Assembly (NCBI GenBank): GCA_927417275.1
Contig: CAKMJV010000030.1
Coordinates: 1-38,997, forward strand
Direction of reading: 5' to 3'
Source: an uncultured Clostridia bacterium
Lineage (GTDB): Bacteria > Bacillota > Clostridia > Peptostreptococcales > Acidaminobacteraceae
Length of the DNA: 38,997 nt
This document shows, one piece after another, positions 23,204-31,259 of this stretch (position 1 is the first letter of the stretch; the number at the start of each line of letters is the position of its first letter). The position numbers and the translations under genes were made by a program. The notes below the pieces were generated by a model that was given only the letters and a program-made list of their open reading frames with translations, was not told where the DNA came from and made no database searches.

Positions 23204-24173
23204 GGTTTTGGAATATATGAAACAAATCGTGCGGGGTGAGTTTGTGCTCCCCGATAGCATCGAACTTCATCCTACCAATGGATGCAATCAGAACTGTATT
23301 TGGTGCATCATGGAAGAGCAACGGAAAAATTCTGGACATTTGTCGCATAACCAGCTTGAATCCATAGCGGTTCAAATGCATTTAAATAAGGTGATGAAGC
23401 ATATATTTATTTCTGGTGGTGGCGAGCCCCTAACGAATCTCCACTTATTTGATCCTTATACGGTGGAGGAAAAAACGTATGCAAGTTATTTTGAACTTCT
23501 GAGTGCTTTAGGTGTAAGTGTTGGGTTGAGCACAAATGGGGAATTTATACATCGACTGATTGCTACTTCTGCGGGGAAATACATCGATATTCTTCGCGTG
23601 AGTGTGGATGCAGGTACTGATCTGCAATACCAGAAATTGCATCGTCCATACAGTGGTGTAACGCTCGAACGCATTGTGAAACAGATCGAAATGTATTATA
23701 AAACTTTTGGTAAAAAAGTCCGGATTTCGTATCTGCTCCATGCTGAGAATGCGGAGGATTATACGCAATTAGCAAATCTGTTTCAAACGCCTGAAGCGGT
23801 TGATGCCATAGAAGTAAAATCGCTGATGAACGAAGTGCCATTGATCGAGATGAACCGGCCGTCAATGGTTGTGAATGCGATTAAAATTAAGTTCCCAAAA
23901 GAAAAGGTGCCGCCCAAATATAATTATTCATACATCACGAGCATTTTGATTAATGCATTAGGTGATGTTTTTCCATGTTGTCATTATAGTGATGACACGC
24001 TAAATAAACTGGGACATATCGATGAAGAACCCATTAAGTCGATTTTAAAAAATAAGTTTGAGGACCTAAAGGCGATCAATTGCACCTGCTGTTCCTATTT
24101 GGAAGCGAATCAGTTGTTGAGTCAGTTTAAGGAGATTGGAGGGGAGCATTTTGATCACGTTAAAAGTTCCTGA
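23193..24173 (+). CDS. Radical SAM enzyme with C-terminal cysteine cluster
   Basis: A 326-residue radical SAM protein. The [4Fe-4S]/SAM-binding motif is CNQNCIWC (31-38, CxxxCxxC), followed by the GGE-type motif SGGGEPL (about 64-70) and the usual LSTNG and RVSVDAG strand motifs. The C-terminus has further cysteines (FPCCHYSDD and INCTCCSY), like the SPASM/twitch domains that hold extra Fe-S clusters in peptide-modifying enzymes. ATG 23193 has GGGGGG upstream; the start 90 bases earlier lies inside the previous gene and was rejected. In the context of a short acidic peptide gene and an exporter, peptide modification is the most likely role (inference). Confidence 0.88.
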   Translation: MDREVLEYMKQIVRGEFVLPDSIELHPTNGCNQNCIWCIMEEQRKNSGHLSHNQLESIAVQMHLNKVMKHIFISGGGEPLTNLHLFDPYTVEEKTYASYFELLSALGVSVGLSTNGEFIHRLIATSAGKYIDILRVSVDAGTDLQYQKLHRPYSGVTLERIVKQIEMYYKTFGKKVRISYLLHAENAEDYTQLANLFQTPEAVDAIEVKSLMNEVPLIEMNRPSMVVNAIKIKFPKEKVPPKYNYSYITSILINALGDVFPCCHYSDDTLNKLGHIDEEPIKSILKNKFEDLKAINCTCCSYLEANQLLSQFKEIGGEHFDHVKSS

Positions 24174-25353
24174 AGCCATGCACGAAAAAATTTCAAGTTG
24201 CTTGGCCACTTTTAAATTTGCTGAGAACACGCGTGACGACATCGCGGTGTTTCAAGATTTTAATACGAAAAACGACTACGGCATTCCAAGTGGCGTTAAA
24301 TTAGAGTCGGTAGATAGAATTTATCCATGTGCGGTGCCAGATTTGGGTTGTGGGTTCAGAATTTTAAAAATCGAAGGCATACAAAAATCGGATTTATTAA
24401 ATAATGTGGCCATCATGTCGCGTATAGAAAAATATTTGAAAACATGTGATAATGGTTTTAACGAGCACATGCATTTGGATGTGACATTAATGGCGAGACA
24501 GGGGCATTTGTATATGCGTCAGTTTTTCCAAGAATCAAGAGAAGCGTATTATGACAAAAGTGGTTGTTTCGAGATTAATAGTGGACATGAAATGAATGAA
24601 GCGATTTTTACAGAACGGGACCTCAATCAACTGATTAAAACGTATCAAGGTCATTTTTTAGAAATTTTAGAACCGATTTCTGGCGAACGATGCATTTACT
24701 TTTTAATTCATACGGGTAGTTTTACTGTGGCAGATCGCTTTAAGCAGTTCTACTATCCTAAAATGGCGAAGATTTCTTTTGACAATAAATGGGCTTCCAA
24801 ATCCGAGATTTTAAATGAAACATTTTACGTCGACAAGTCACACGATATCGTCACTCAATATTATAATGATGCGAAGATGCTCATGAATTTTGCGGTTGCA
24901 TACAGAGATTTGGTTGAAATCAAGTTGGTAGAAATCCTTAAAAAAGAGCTTGAAATGCCGTTTAAAGCGACACTTCTATCCGATGTGCTCCATACTAAAA
25001 TCGCCATTAATGGGCAGGGCGTTATCCATCAAAGAGGCGTTCAGGAACTGGTATCACCTTACAGACCTTATATTATTTCGGGCAATGCTTCTGTGGCTTC
25101 CATGCTATTTTTCTCAAACAACAAGCAATACGCTAGCCATGGCATTCAAACGAACGTGAACCTTTTACCAGAGGCTATAGAGGGTGTTGAACATTTAATT
25201 TCAAAAACATGCGTTGATCATAATCAAGCACAACTTTATAAAGAGGCATCCGGCGCAAAATGTGTTTACGATTACTATTTGGCGCAGCATTGTACGTTAA
25301 TTGACTACTTGTTACCGTTTTATACCTTTAAACAAGGAGCGGATCATGAATAA
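24151..25353 (+). CDS. RtcB-like RNA-ligase-family protein with altered substrate residues
   Basis: A 400-residue protein, close to the usual RtcB length. RtcB joins RNA ends with GTP and Mn2+. The metal ligands are recognisable: VPDLGCGF (D64, C67), GHFLEI (H168), LIHTGS (H187), DVLHTK (H281), and the guanylate-accepting His in ASHGIQ (H330). The normally invariant HGAGR is HGIQT and HRKGA is HQRGV, so residues that hold the GMP and the RNA end differ, and the DxH motif reads FQDFNTK. This suggests a paralogue with the nucleotidylation chemistry retained but another substrate. TTG 24151 with GGAGGGGAG upstream is the preferred start; it overlaps the radical SAM gene by 23 bases. Confidence 0.8.
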   Translation: MITLKVPEAMHEKISSCLATFKFAENTRDDIAVFQDFNTKNDYGIPSGVKLESVDRIYPCAVPDLGCGFRILKIEGIQKSDLLNNVAIMSRIEKYLKTCDNGFNEHMHLDVTLMARQGHLYMRQFFQESREAYYDKSGCFEINSGHEMNEAIFTERDLNQLIKTYQGHFLEILEPISGERCIYFLIHTGSFTVADRFKQFYYPKMAKISFDNKWASKSEILNETFYVDKSHDIVTQYYNDAKMLMNFAVAYRDLVEIKLVEILKKELEMPFKATLLSDVLHTKIAINGQGVIHQRGVQELVSPYRPYIISGNASVASMLFFSNNKQYASHGIQTNVNLLPEAIEGVEHLISKTCVDHNQAQLYKEASGAKCVYDYYLAQHCTLIDYLLPFYTFKQGADHE

Positions 25354-25963
25354 ACAGCATGCGGATCAGTTAAATGTGCATATTAAAAGGTTAAGGGACA
25401 TTTACAGCATCGATGTGGTTTATAATCAAAAATACAATGCGATTAAGTCACATTATAACAGCATAACCATCCACCTAAAAGAAGGGTATACGCAGACAGA
25501 TTTTGAGCATGAGTTTACGCATTTAAAATGCCTCACAGAAGAAGGACATATTAAATACCTTTACCCTGTTCAGGCCCATGCGGATAATCGTGAACTGATG
25601 ATTTTATCTAATACACTTTGTGATTTGATTTATGACATTTACGTGGATACGGATCTGTATATGCATAACCACGCGGATAAAGCGTATTTTGTGAGGAAGA
25701 GAAATATCTTTGTTAAGTACTTAGACCATGTGGACATACATCTGAAATTGCCTCAAACGTATATGGATCGGATAAAAAAAGCCGTGATGGAATACATTGA
25801 CGTCTTAAGTTTAATTATGAATGATGCGGTTTCAGAGACAAAATATGCTTTACAGAACAGCATCATCGATCAAAGAAATCATATTTCAAGCTACATGAAT
25901 GAAGAACTAATAATGAAGTTTGAGTGGATTACATTAAGAACGCTTCATGAACGAAAAGTATGA
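25346..25963 (+). CDS. Helical protein with HEFTH zinc-metallopeptidase-like motif
   Basis: A 205-residue protein. The segment TDFEHEFTHLKCL carries an HExxH motif (His55-Glu56-x-x-His59), the zinc ligands and base of gluzincin/metzincin peptidases; a third ligand is plausible downstream (Asp/Glu or His around 75-110) but not certain. Most of the rest is helical. AAGGAG precedes ATG 25346, which overlaps the RtcB-like stop by 8 bases. In this cluster it could remove a leader from the peptide or be a housekeeping-like peptidase; this is inferred. Confidence 0.65.
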   Translation: MNKQHADQLNVHIKRLRDIYSIDVVYNQKYNAIKSHYNSITIHLKEGYTQTDFEHEFTHLKCLTEEGHIKYLYPVQAHADNRELMILSNTLCDLIYDIYVDTDLYMHNHADKAYFVRKRNIFVKYLDHVDIHLKLPQTYMDRIKKAVMEYIDVLSLIMNDAVSETKYALQNSIIDQRNHISSYMNEELIMKFEWITLRTLHERKV

Positions 25964-25994
25964 TGAAGAAGAATGATGGAGAAGGAGACAGACT

Positions 25995-26957
25995 GTGGAT
26001 ATTATAAAAGTGAATCAGGTAAGTCGTGTTTACACATCGTCAAATAGAGCGAAGCAAAAGCAAGTGGTTCGCGCAGTAGATGGCATCGATTTTAGTGTGA
26101 ACAGGGGAGAAATCTTCGGTATACTAGGTCCAAATGGTGCTGGAAAATCTACGACGATTAAAATGTTGACGACTTTACTTTTGCCTTCAAGTGGTGACAT
26201 TAAGGTAAATAATTATGATACTTTTAAGAACAGGAAAAAGATCAGGGAAGTCATTAATGTCGTTTTTGGCGGTGAGCGCGGACTTTATTGGAAACTGTCT
26301 GGTTATGAAAATCTGCTGTATTTTGCAAAACTTTATAAAATTCCTAGCAAACTGGCCCATGAGCGCATTATCAAGTTGATGGATGATTTTGGTTTAACGG
26401 CGTTTAAGGATTTGCCTGTTGCTAAGTATTCTTCAGGGATGAAGCAAAAGTTACATTTTGTGCGTGCGTTGATAAATGACCCTGAGATTATTTTTCTCGA
26501 TGAACCAACCAATGCCATGGATCCCAAAACGGCTTTACAAGTGAGACAGATTATAATGGATCTCAAAAAGCGTGGCAAGACCATCATTTTAGCGACGCAC
26601 AACATGCTAGAAGCCGATAAATTATGCGATCGATTAATCATCATGAACAAAGGGAAAATTATAAAAATGGGTACGCCTATGGATTTGAAAAAATACTTAC
26701 AAACAGAGCGTATAGAAATCATCTTAAATGGTTTGCATGATGAAACTGCTTTTAATTTTATCAATACGGATGCTTACACGGTAGTGGTGTCGCATAAAGA
26801 CAGCAAAACGATTTTAGAAATAAGCGGTGAGAATTTGCACCTGAACACGATATTGAATCAACTCTTATTAAAAGCATATGAAATATATGGCATTTCTGAA
26901 CGCGTCCCTGAGTTAGAAGAAGTTTATTTGAAATCTGTGGATCAAGAGGTGATTTAA
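25995..26957 (+). CDS. ABC transporter ATP-binding protein (DrrA/CcmA-like exporter type)
   Basis: A 320-residue ABC ATPase. Walker A is GPNGAGKST (45-53), signature SGMKQ (147-151), Walker B FLDEP (167-171), switch His in LATHN. The C-terminal extension (about 230-320) is typical of drug/antimicrobial peptide exporters. GTG 25995 with AAGGAG upstream starts the gene. It is followed without gap by two permease genes, so it forms an ABC-2 type exporter, probably for the cluster product. Confidence 0.9.
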   Translation: MDIIKVNQVSRVYTSSNRAKQKQVVRAVDGIDFSVNRGEIFGILGPNGAGKSTTIKMLTTLLLPSSGDIKVNNYDTFKNRKKIREVINVVFGGERGLYWKLSGYENLLYFAKLYKIPSKLAHERIIKLMDDFGLTAFKDLPVAKYSSGMKQKLHFVRALINDPEIIFLDEPTNAMDPKTALQVRQIIMDLKKRGKTIILATHNMLEADKLCDRLIIMNKGKIIKMGTPMDLKKYLQTERIEIILNGLHDETAFNFINTDAYTVVVSHKDSKTILEISGENLHLNTILNQLLLKAYEIYGISERVPELEEVYLKSVDQEVI

Positions 26958-27707
26958 ATGAGACTTTCGAGTAACATTATTCGGCAAGAAGTGCTTATGA
27001 TCCTTGCAAAGAAGACCTTTTATATCGAGACGATTATCTTTCCATTAACCATGTCACTTATTATGGTTTTGGCCTCGTCGAATCGTTCATCAGCAAATCT
27101 GTTAAACTTTATAATCCTCCTTTCCATTTATGGTGTCTTGCAAAATGCACTCAGTGGCTCTGCAAGGTCTATTGAAAAAGAGAAGTATCAAGATACTTTA
27201 TCGCTACATTTTTTATCCAACATCTCTTTACATGAAATTGTTTTTAATAAGCTCTTGGCAAATATTTTGATCGGCGTGTTCAACTTCATCATTCTGGTCG
27301 CTTTATTTATGGTTATATTTCCTCTAAGTATCTACAGGTTTGATTTTTTTATAACGGGCTTCGCTTTAATGCTCATTACCTCTTTAACATTTTCATTATG
27401 CTTAAGTTCTATCTTCTTTAAGATGAGAAGCCCTTATGCTGCAAGTTCTATTCTCATTAGACTGATTTTACTCATCACGGGGATTTTAATTCCGTTAGAA
27501 CTGTTCCCGAGGTCACTGCTTTTTATCGTCTCGTTTACTGGAGTGCCTCAGGTGTTCAATTTAATCATCTATGGACTTAATGGTGGTCAACTTATAGACA
27601 CTCTGTATTTAATCATGTTGCCCATCGTCCTTGTGGGTCAGTTGGCTTTTGGGGTTTATAGGTTCTCAACCGCTGAGTATAATTATCTCAAAACGGGAGG
27701 CATTTGA
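26958..27707 (+). CDS. ABC-2 type exporter permease
   Basis: A 249-residue membrane protein with about six hydrophobic segments (for example FIILLSIYGVLQNAL, FNFIILVALFMVIF and ILIRLILLITGILIPLEL). The ATG directly follows the ATPase stop, and the 3' end overlaps the next permease by one base. It pairs with the next gene as the two membrane halves of the exporter. Confidence 0.8.
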   Translation: MRLSSNIIRQEVLMILAKKTFYIETIIFPLTMSLIMVLASSNRSSANLLNFIILLSIYGVLQNALSGSARSIEKEKYQDTLSLHFLSNISLHEIVFNKLLANILIGVFNFIILVALFMVIFPLSIYRFDFFITGFALMLITSLTFSLCLSSIFFKMRSPYAASSILIRLILLITGILIPLELFPRSLLFIVSFTGVPQVFNLIIYGLNGGQLIDTLYLIMLPIVLVGQLAFGVYRFSTAEYNYLKTGGI

Positions 27708-28447
27708 TGTTTGATTTAGCGAAATTGTCTTTTAGAGCGTGTAATTTATGGGACTCTATGTTCGGATATCTGATTTCCAAATTGATCATGCCGGTAATAA
27801 ATATCGTGATCTTTTATAATATAGGTAAGATCACCAACAATAATTCGGTTGAATTTGCATTGCGCAGCGTATTAATCATTATGCTCATCACCATCGTCAA
27901 CGATTCGATTATCTTTATTCAGTCCGAAAAGCGGTTTAACACTTTATCCCCGATTTTAATCACCCCGATCAACAGCGTGGTGCTATACCTGAACAGAATT
28001 TCATTTAATTACATTTCGGGTTTGGTGATGACATGGCTCTATTTTATCGCCATCGTATTTATTTTTGGTATTTCCATAACCATGCAGCAAATGGCGCTGT
28101 GCTTACTTCATTTGTTTGCGCTTTCCATCCCCATTATGATGCTCTCCATTATCGCGGGATACTGGTCCATTTTAACGGAGGAAGTCTCTGTGGTTACTCT
28201 TATTCTGTATAATGGTCTATTGATTACTTCGGGTTTATTTAAGAATGTGAGCATACCGGTTCTTCATTGGCTAACACCCATCAAAGCCTATACACAAAAC
28301 ATCGATCGTATCCTTGAGGAGGCACCGTTTTCTATCGGTGATTTCTCCGTATACTTGGTTTATCTCGTGATTTATGTTGCGGTTCTCGCGATGTCGAAAG
28401 GCACCATCGACCGATTGATTTGTATGCAGGGGGCTAGGGAAGAGTAG
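27707..28447 (+). CDS. ABC-2 type exporter permease, second subunit
   Basis: A 246-residue membrane protein starting MFDLAKLSFRACNLWDSMFGYLI, with about six hydrophobic segments and a conserved ABC-2 segment near the end (GLLITSGLFKNVSIPVLHWLTPIKAYT). GGGAGG precedes ATG 27707; the TTG one codon earlier was rejected. It is the last gene of the tightly packed operon and no terminator is evident after it; the next gene follows after 127 bases. Confidence 0.8.
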   Translation: MFDLAKLSFRACNLWDSMFGYLISKLIMPVINIVIFYNIGKITNNNSVEFALRSVLIIMLITIVNDSIIFIQSEKRFNTLSPILITPINSVVLYLNRISFNYISGLVMTWLYFIAIVFIFGISITMQQMALCLLHLFALSIPIMMLSIIAGYWSILTEEVSVVTLILYNGLLITSGLFKNVSIPVLHWLTPIKAYTQNIDRILEEAPFSIGDFSVYLVYLVIYVAVLAMSKGTIDRLICMQGAREE

Positions 28448-28574
28448 TGATGTTTATCATGTGTTTTTAGTATTTCGACAAGTTCTTGATTTTATTGGGT
28501 ATAGTATGCATAGATCCTTAAATGAAAGGTATTATTTCGCAATATTTGGTAAAATTTATAACGTGGAGGAAATA

Positions 28575-29351
28575 ATGAGTTTAAAAACAAAATCTTGGAT
28601 TAACGCGGTTCTTCTGGTCTTAACATTGTTCGTGAATGCGGCGGGTGCTTTTGGTTTGATTAATAATCTCTCACAAAAGGAAGTGTCGGATATGTATCCT
28701 ACACTGATTACACCTTCGCCATCTACGTTTAGTATTTGGAGTGTGATTTATACATTCTTGATTGTCTCTATCGTGGTGATGATCTTCAAAAATAAGGATG
28801 ACTATTATGCGCGTGCGGTTGAGAAAATCAGTTTACTCTTTTGGGTATCATGTGGTCTGAATGTGGTGTGGATTGTTAGTTTTTCTTACAATCTAATCGG
28901 TTTATCAACGCTTTTCATTTTCGCTTTTTTGATTGTTATGGTTTTGATTACAAAGCAGATTGGTAAAATTCAGTCTCAAAAGCGCTGGCTCCTTCCTGTT
29001 ACTTTTGGCCTGTATACAGGATGGCTTTTTATCGCGACTGTGGTTAACATCGCGGCTTGGCTCGTAAAAATCGAGTGGAGTGGTTTTGGTATTTCTGCTG
29101 AAATTTGGAGTGTATTCATACTACTTGTTGCAGTGGTCTTAACGGTGGGCGTTTTACTAGAAACTAAGAACGCCATTTTTCCGATGCCGATTGCATGGGC
29201 ATATTTTGGAATCTATAATGCCCTTGTTGACTCAAACAGTGGCGCAACACTGCTTCAGACGGTTTCTTTAATCGGCATCGTACTTTTAGTGGGGGCTGCC
29301 GCGATTCAGTTTTATAAAAATCGATATCAGGTTATGCCGAGTAACACTTGA
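28575..29351 (+). CDS. TspO/MBR-like multi-spanning membrane protein
   Basis: A 258-residue protein with about seven hydrophobic segments. Near the start it has LITPSPSTFSIWSVIYTFLI, a hallmark of the TspO/MBR-related group (TPxxxTFSIWxxIY), and later LPVTFGLYTGWLFIATVVNIAAWL. TspO proteins bind porphyrins and other hydrophobic ligands; the longer Gram-positive relatives are uncharacterised. ATG 28575 has GTGGAGGA upstream. The stop codon overlaps the -35 box of the next promoter, so it is a separate transcript from the ABC-F gene downstream. Confidence 0.55.
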   Translation: MSLKTKSWINAVLLVLTLFVNAAGAFGLINNLSQKEVSDMYPTLITPSPSTFSIWSVIYTFLIVSIVVMIFKNKDDYYARAVEKISLLFWVSCGLNVVWIVSFSYNLIGLSTLFIFAFLIVMVLITKQIGKIQSQKRWLLPVTFGLYTGWLFIATVVNIAAWLVKIEWSGFGISAEIWSVFILLVAVVLTVGVLLETKNAIFPMPIAWAYFGIYNALVDSNSGATLLQTVSLIGIVLLVGAAAIQFYKNRYQVMPSNT

Positions 29352-29377
29352 CACCCAAATGCAATATGTGCTAACCT
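29348..29377 (+). promoter_or_regulatory. Candidate promoter of the ABC-F leader
   Basis: -35 TTGACA (29348-29353) with an 18-base spacer to TAACCT (29372-29377), which is preceded by TGC (extended -10). It lies about 50 bases before the short leader ORF. Confidence 0.4.
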
Positions 29378-29426
29378 ATCAGTGTCGCAAAGCGATAATT
29401 TTAAATTGAGAAATGGAGTTGAGAGG

Positions 29427-29447
29427 ATGATTAATTTTTCTTGCTAG
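29427..29447 (+). CDS. Six-codon leader peptide MINFSC for ABC-F attenuation
   Basis: ATG ATT AAT TTT TCT TGC TAG, with GGAGTTGAGAGG immediately upstream as ribosome binding site. It sits about 190 bases before an Lsa-type ABC-F gene, the usual place for a regulatory leader ORF whose translation is sensed by drug-stalled ribosomes. The last codons are part of a base-pairing segment of the attenuator. Confidence 0.7.
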   Translation: MINFSC

Positions 29448-29623
29448 GTAATTTTATAGAGTCGACGGTACTTCCAAGGATGTGCTTTTTTTGTCGTACT
29501 CAGCAAGAAAGACGTTAATCTCATCGATCACAACCTATTTGTTTTGTAGCCATTTTTTGGCGTATAGTGATGTGAATATTTTTTGGATGCAGGGATTCTT
29601 TCTTGCATCCTATTATATTTTTT
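29437..29623 (+). promoter_or_regulatory. Transcription attenuator with alternative hairpins before the ABC-F gene
   Basis: Segment 1 (TTTCTTGCT, 29437-29445, inside the leader ORF) can pair with segment 2 (AGCAAGAAA, 29502-29510). Segment 2 extended (GCAAGAAAGA, 29503-29512) can instead pair with segment 3 (TCTTTCTTGC, 29597-29606). Segment 3 is part of a terminator: an 11-bp stem (29585-29595 with 29600-29610, two G-U pairs), loop TTCT, then TATTATATTTTTT. If a ribosome stalls on the leader, segment 1 is covered, 2 pairs with 3, and the terminator cannot form, so the ABC-F gene is transcribed. This is read from the sequence; drug response is inferred from the family. Confidence 0.75.
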
Positions 29624-29633
29624 GGAGGTATTT

Positions 29634-31145
29634 ATGTCACAAATAAAAATAACTAATTTAACGTTTGCCTACCCAGGCAGTTATGATAACGTTTTTGAGA
29701 ATGTATCGTTTTTAATGGATACAAATTGGAAGTTGGGTTTCACAGGCAGAAATGGCAGAGGTAAGACCACTTTTTTAAACTTACTCTTGGAGAAATATCC
29801 GTATCAAGGTAAAATTCAGTCATTGGTGACTTTTGATTATTTTCCTTATGTCATTGAGGATATGGGGCAGACTACGGATAAGGTGATTGAGCAGATTGAT
29901 CCGGAGGTTGCGCATTGGGCGATTTGTAAGGAATTGTCACTGCTTGATATGGATGAATCTATTTTGCAGCGGACATTTTCAACGTTAAGCCATGGTGAAA
30001 AAACCAAGGTTATGCTGGCGATTTTGTTTTTGAAGTCTGAACACTTTTTACTCATTGACGAACCCACCAATCACTTGGATTTAGAGGGGCGACTCAGTGT
30101 CGCTAACTATTTGAAGCGCAAGAAGGGCTTTATTTTAGTATCGCATGATCGGTTGTTTTTAGATCACATTATTGATCATGTGCTGTCGATTAATAAGACG
30201 AGTATAGAGATTCAGAAGGGCAATTTTTCGTCGTGGATGGCGAACAAGAGTGCTCAGGATCAGTACGAAATCGCTGAGAACGAGCGGCTTTTAAAAGACA
30301 TTAAGCGGTTGGGGGTTGCGGCTAAGCGTACAGTGGGGTGGTCGAACCTTGCTGAGAAGGCGAAGTTTGGACCCGATGTTGGGGATCGTGGTTTTATGGG
30401 GCATAAAGCTGCAAAAATAATGAAACGTGCAAAATCCATAGAACTCAGGCGAGAAAATGCCATTCAAGAGAAAACGAAACTACTGAAAAATATTGAGTCG
30501 GCAGATAATTTAGAAATTAAGCACGTTGCGCATCATTCAGAGATTTTGGTGCGTTTGATGGACGTGACGCTTCAATATGAAGGTCATATGGTATGTTCGG
30601 ACATCCATTTGGATGTGTATCAGGGCGATCGCATCGCTGTGGTGGGTGGCAATGGTTCTGGCAAGTCCAGTTTAATCAAAGCGATTTTAGCCAAGACAGC
30701 ACCGCAGGAAATAGAGGCGAATCACCGCATAAAAGCCATACCAGAGGTGGTAAATGGGCAAATAGTGCCTGTCAGTGATTTGATCGTGTCATATGTTTCT
30801 CAAGAAACTTCCATGCTTAAGGGGACATTAAGTGTGTATGCGCGGGAGAAAAATTTGGATGAGGGGCTATTCAAGGCGATGCTGGCAAAACTCGATTTTA
30901 ATGCGATTCAGTTTGAAAAGGACATGGCGCAGTTTAGTGAGGGACAAAAGAAGAAAGTACTGCTGGCTGCGAGTATTTGCGACCGTGCACACCTGTACAT
31001 TTGGGATGAGCCACTGAATTATGTGGATGTGCTCTCGCGCGTTCAAATCGAAAATATGATTTTGACGTATATGCCGACGATGGTGTTCGTGGAGCATGAT
31101 CAGGCGTTCATAGAGCATATCGCGACACAGATCATACAATTGTAA
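29634..31145 (+). CDS. Lsa-type ABC-F ribosomal protection protein
   Basis: A 503-residue ABC-F protein with two ATPase domains and no membrane part. First Walker A is GRNGRGKTT (38-46), first signature LSHGEKTK, Walker B LLIDEPTNHLD; second Walker A GGNGSGKSS, second signature FSEGQKKK, Walker B YIWDEPLNYVDV. The YIWDEPLNYxDV and MDTNWKLGxxGRNGRGKT sequences are those of the Lsa(A)/Lsa(E) group, which protect ribosomes from lincosamides, pleuromutilins and streptogramin A. The linker between the ATPase domains (about 200-285) would carry the drug-displacing tip. ATG 29634 has GGAGG upstream; the longer frame runs through the terminator and was rejected. The spectrum here is inferred. Confidence 0.88.
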   Translation: MSQIKITNLTFAYPGSYDNVFENVSFLMDTNWKLGFTGRNGRGKTTFLNLLLEKYPYQGKIQSLVTFDYFPYVIEDMGQTTDKVIEQIDPEVAHWAICKELSLLDMDESILQRTFSTLSHGEKTKVMLAILFLKSEHFLLIDEPTNHLDLEGRLSVANYLKRKKGFILVSHDRLFLDHIIDHVLSINKTSIEIQKGNFSSWMANKSAQDQYEIAENERLLKDIKRLGVAAKRTVGWSNLAEKAKFGPDVGDRGFMGHKAAKIMKRAKSIELRRENAIQEKTKLLKNIESADNLEIKHVAHHSEILVRLMDVTLQYEGHMVCSDIHLDVYQGDRIAVVGGNGSGKSSLIKAILAKTAPQEIEANHRIKAIPEVVNGQIVPVSDLIVSYVSQETSMLKGTLSVYAREKNLDEGLFKAMLAKLDFNAIQFEKDMAQFSEGQKKKVLLAASICDRAHLYIWDEPLNYVDVLSRVQIENMILTYMPTMVFVEHDQAFIEHIATQIIQL

Positions 31146-31150
31146 AATGT

Positions 31151-31184
31151 AAAAAGCCCACATCAGAACGCATGTGGGCTTTTT
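31151..31184 (+). terminator. Terminator of the ABC-F gene
   Basis: A perfect 13-bp stem (AAAAAGCCCACAT, 31151-31163, with ATGTGGGCTTTTT, 31172-31184) follows the stop codon within a few bases. Confidence 0.9.
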
Positions 31185-31206
31185 ATGATTGGATTTTGAT
31201 GTGCGA

Positions 31207-31259
31207 CTAACCAAAAGTTGCCAGGGAGCTTTTGGTTAGCAAGGGGAGCTTCTGGTTAT
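31207..31259. repeat. Inverted and direct copies of the CTTTTGGTTAG repeat
   Basis: An 11-bp perfect inverted repeat, CTAACCAAAAG (31207-31217) and CTTTTGGTTAG (31229-31239), is followed by a direct near-copy: GGGAGCTTTTGGTTA (31224-31238) and GGGAGCTTCTGGTTA (31245-31259). On the minus strand the first part reads CCCTGGCAACTTTTGGTTAG, close to the tandem repeat at 36941-36997. The second copy overlaps the stop of the DUF4438 gene. It may be a remnant of an insertion-sequence end and may also act as a terminator. Confidence 0.55.
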
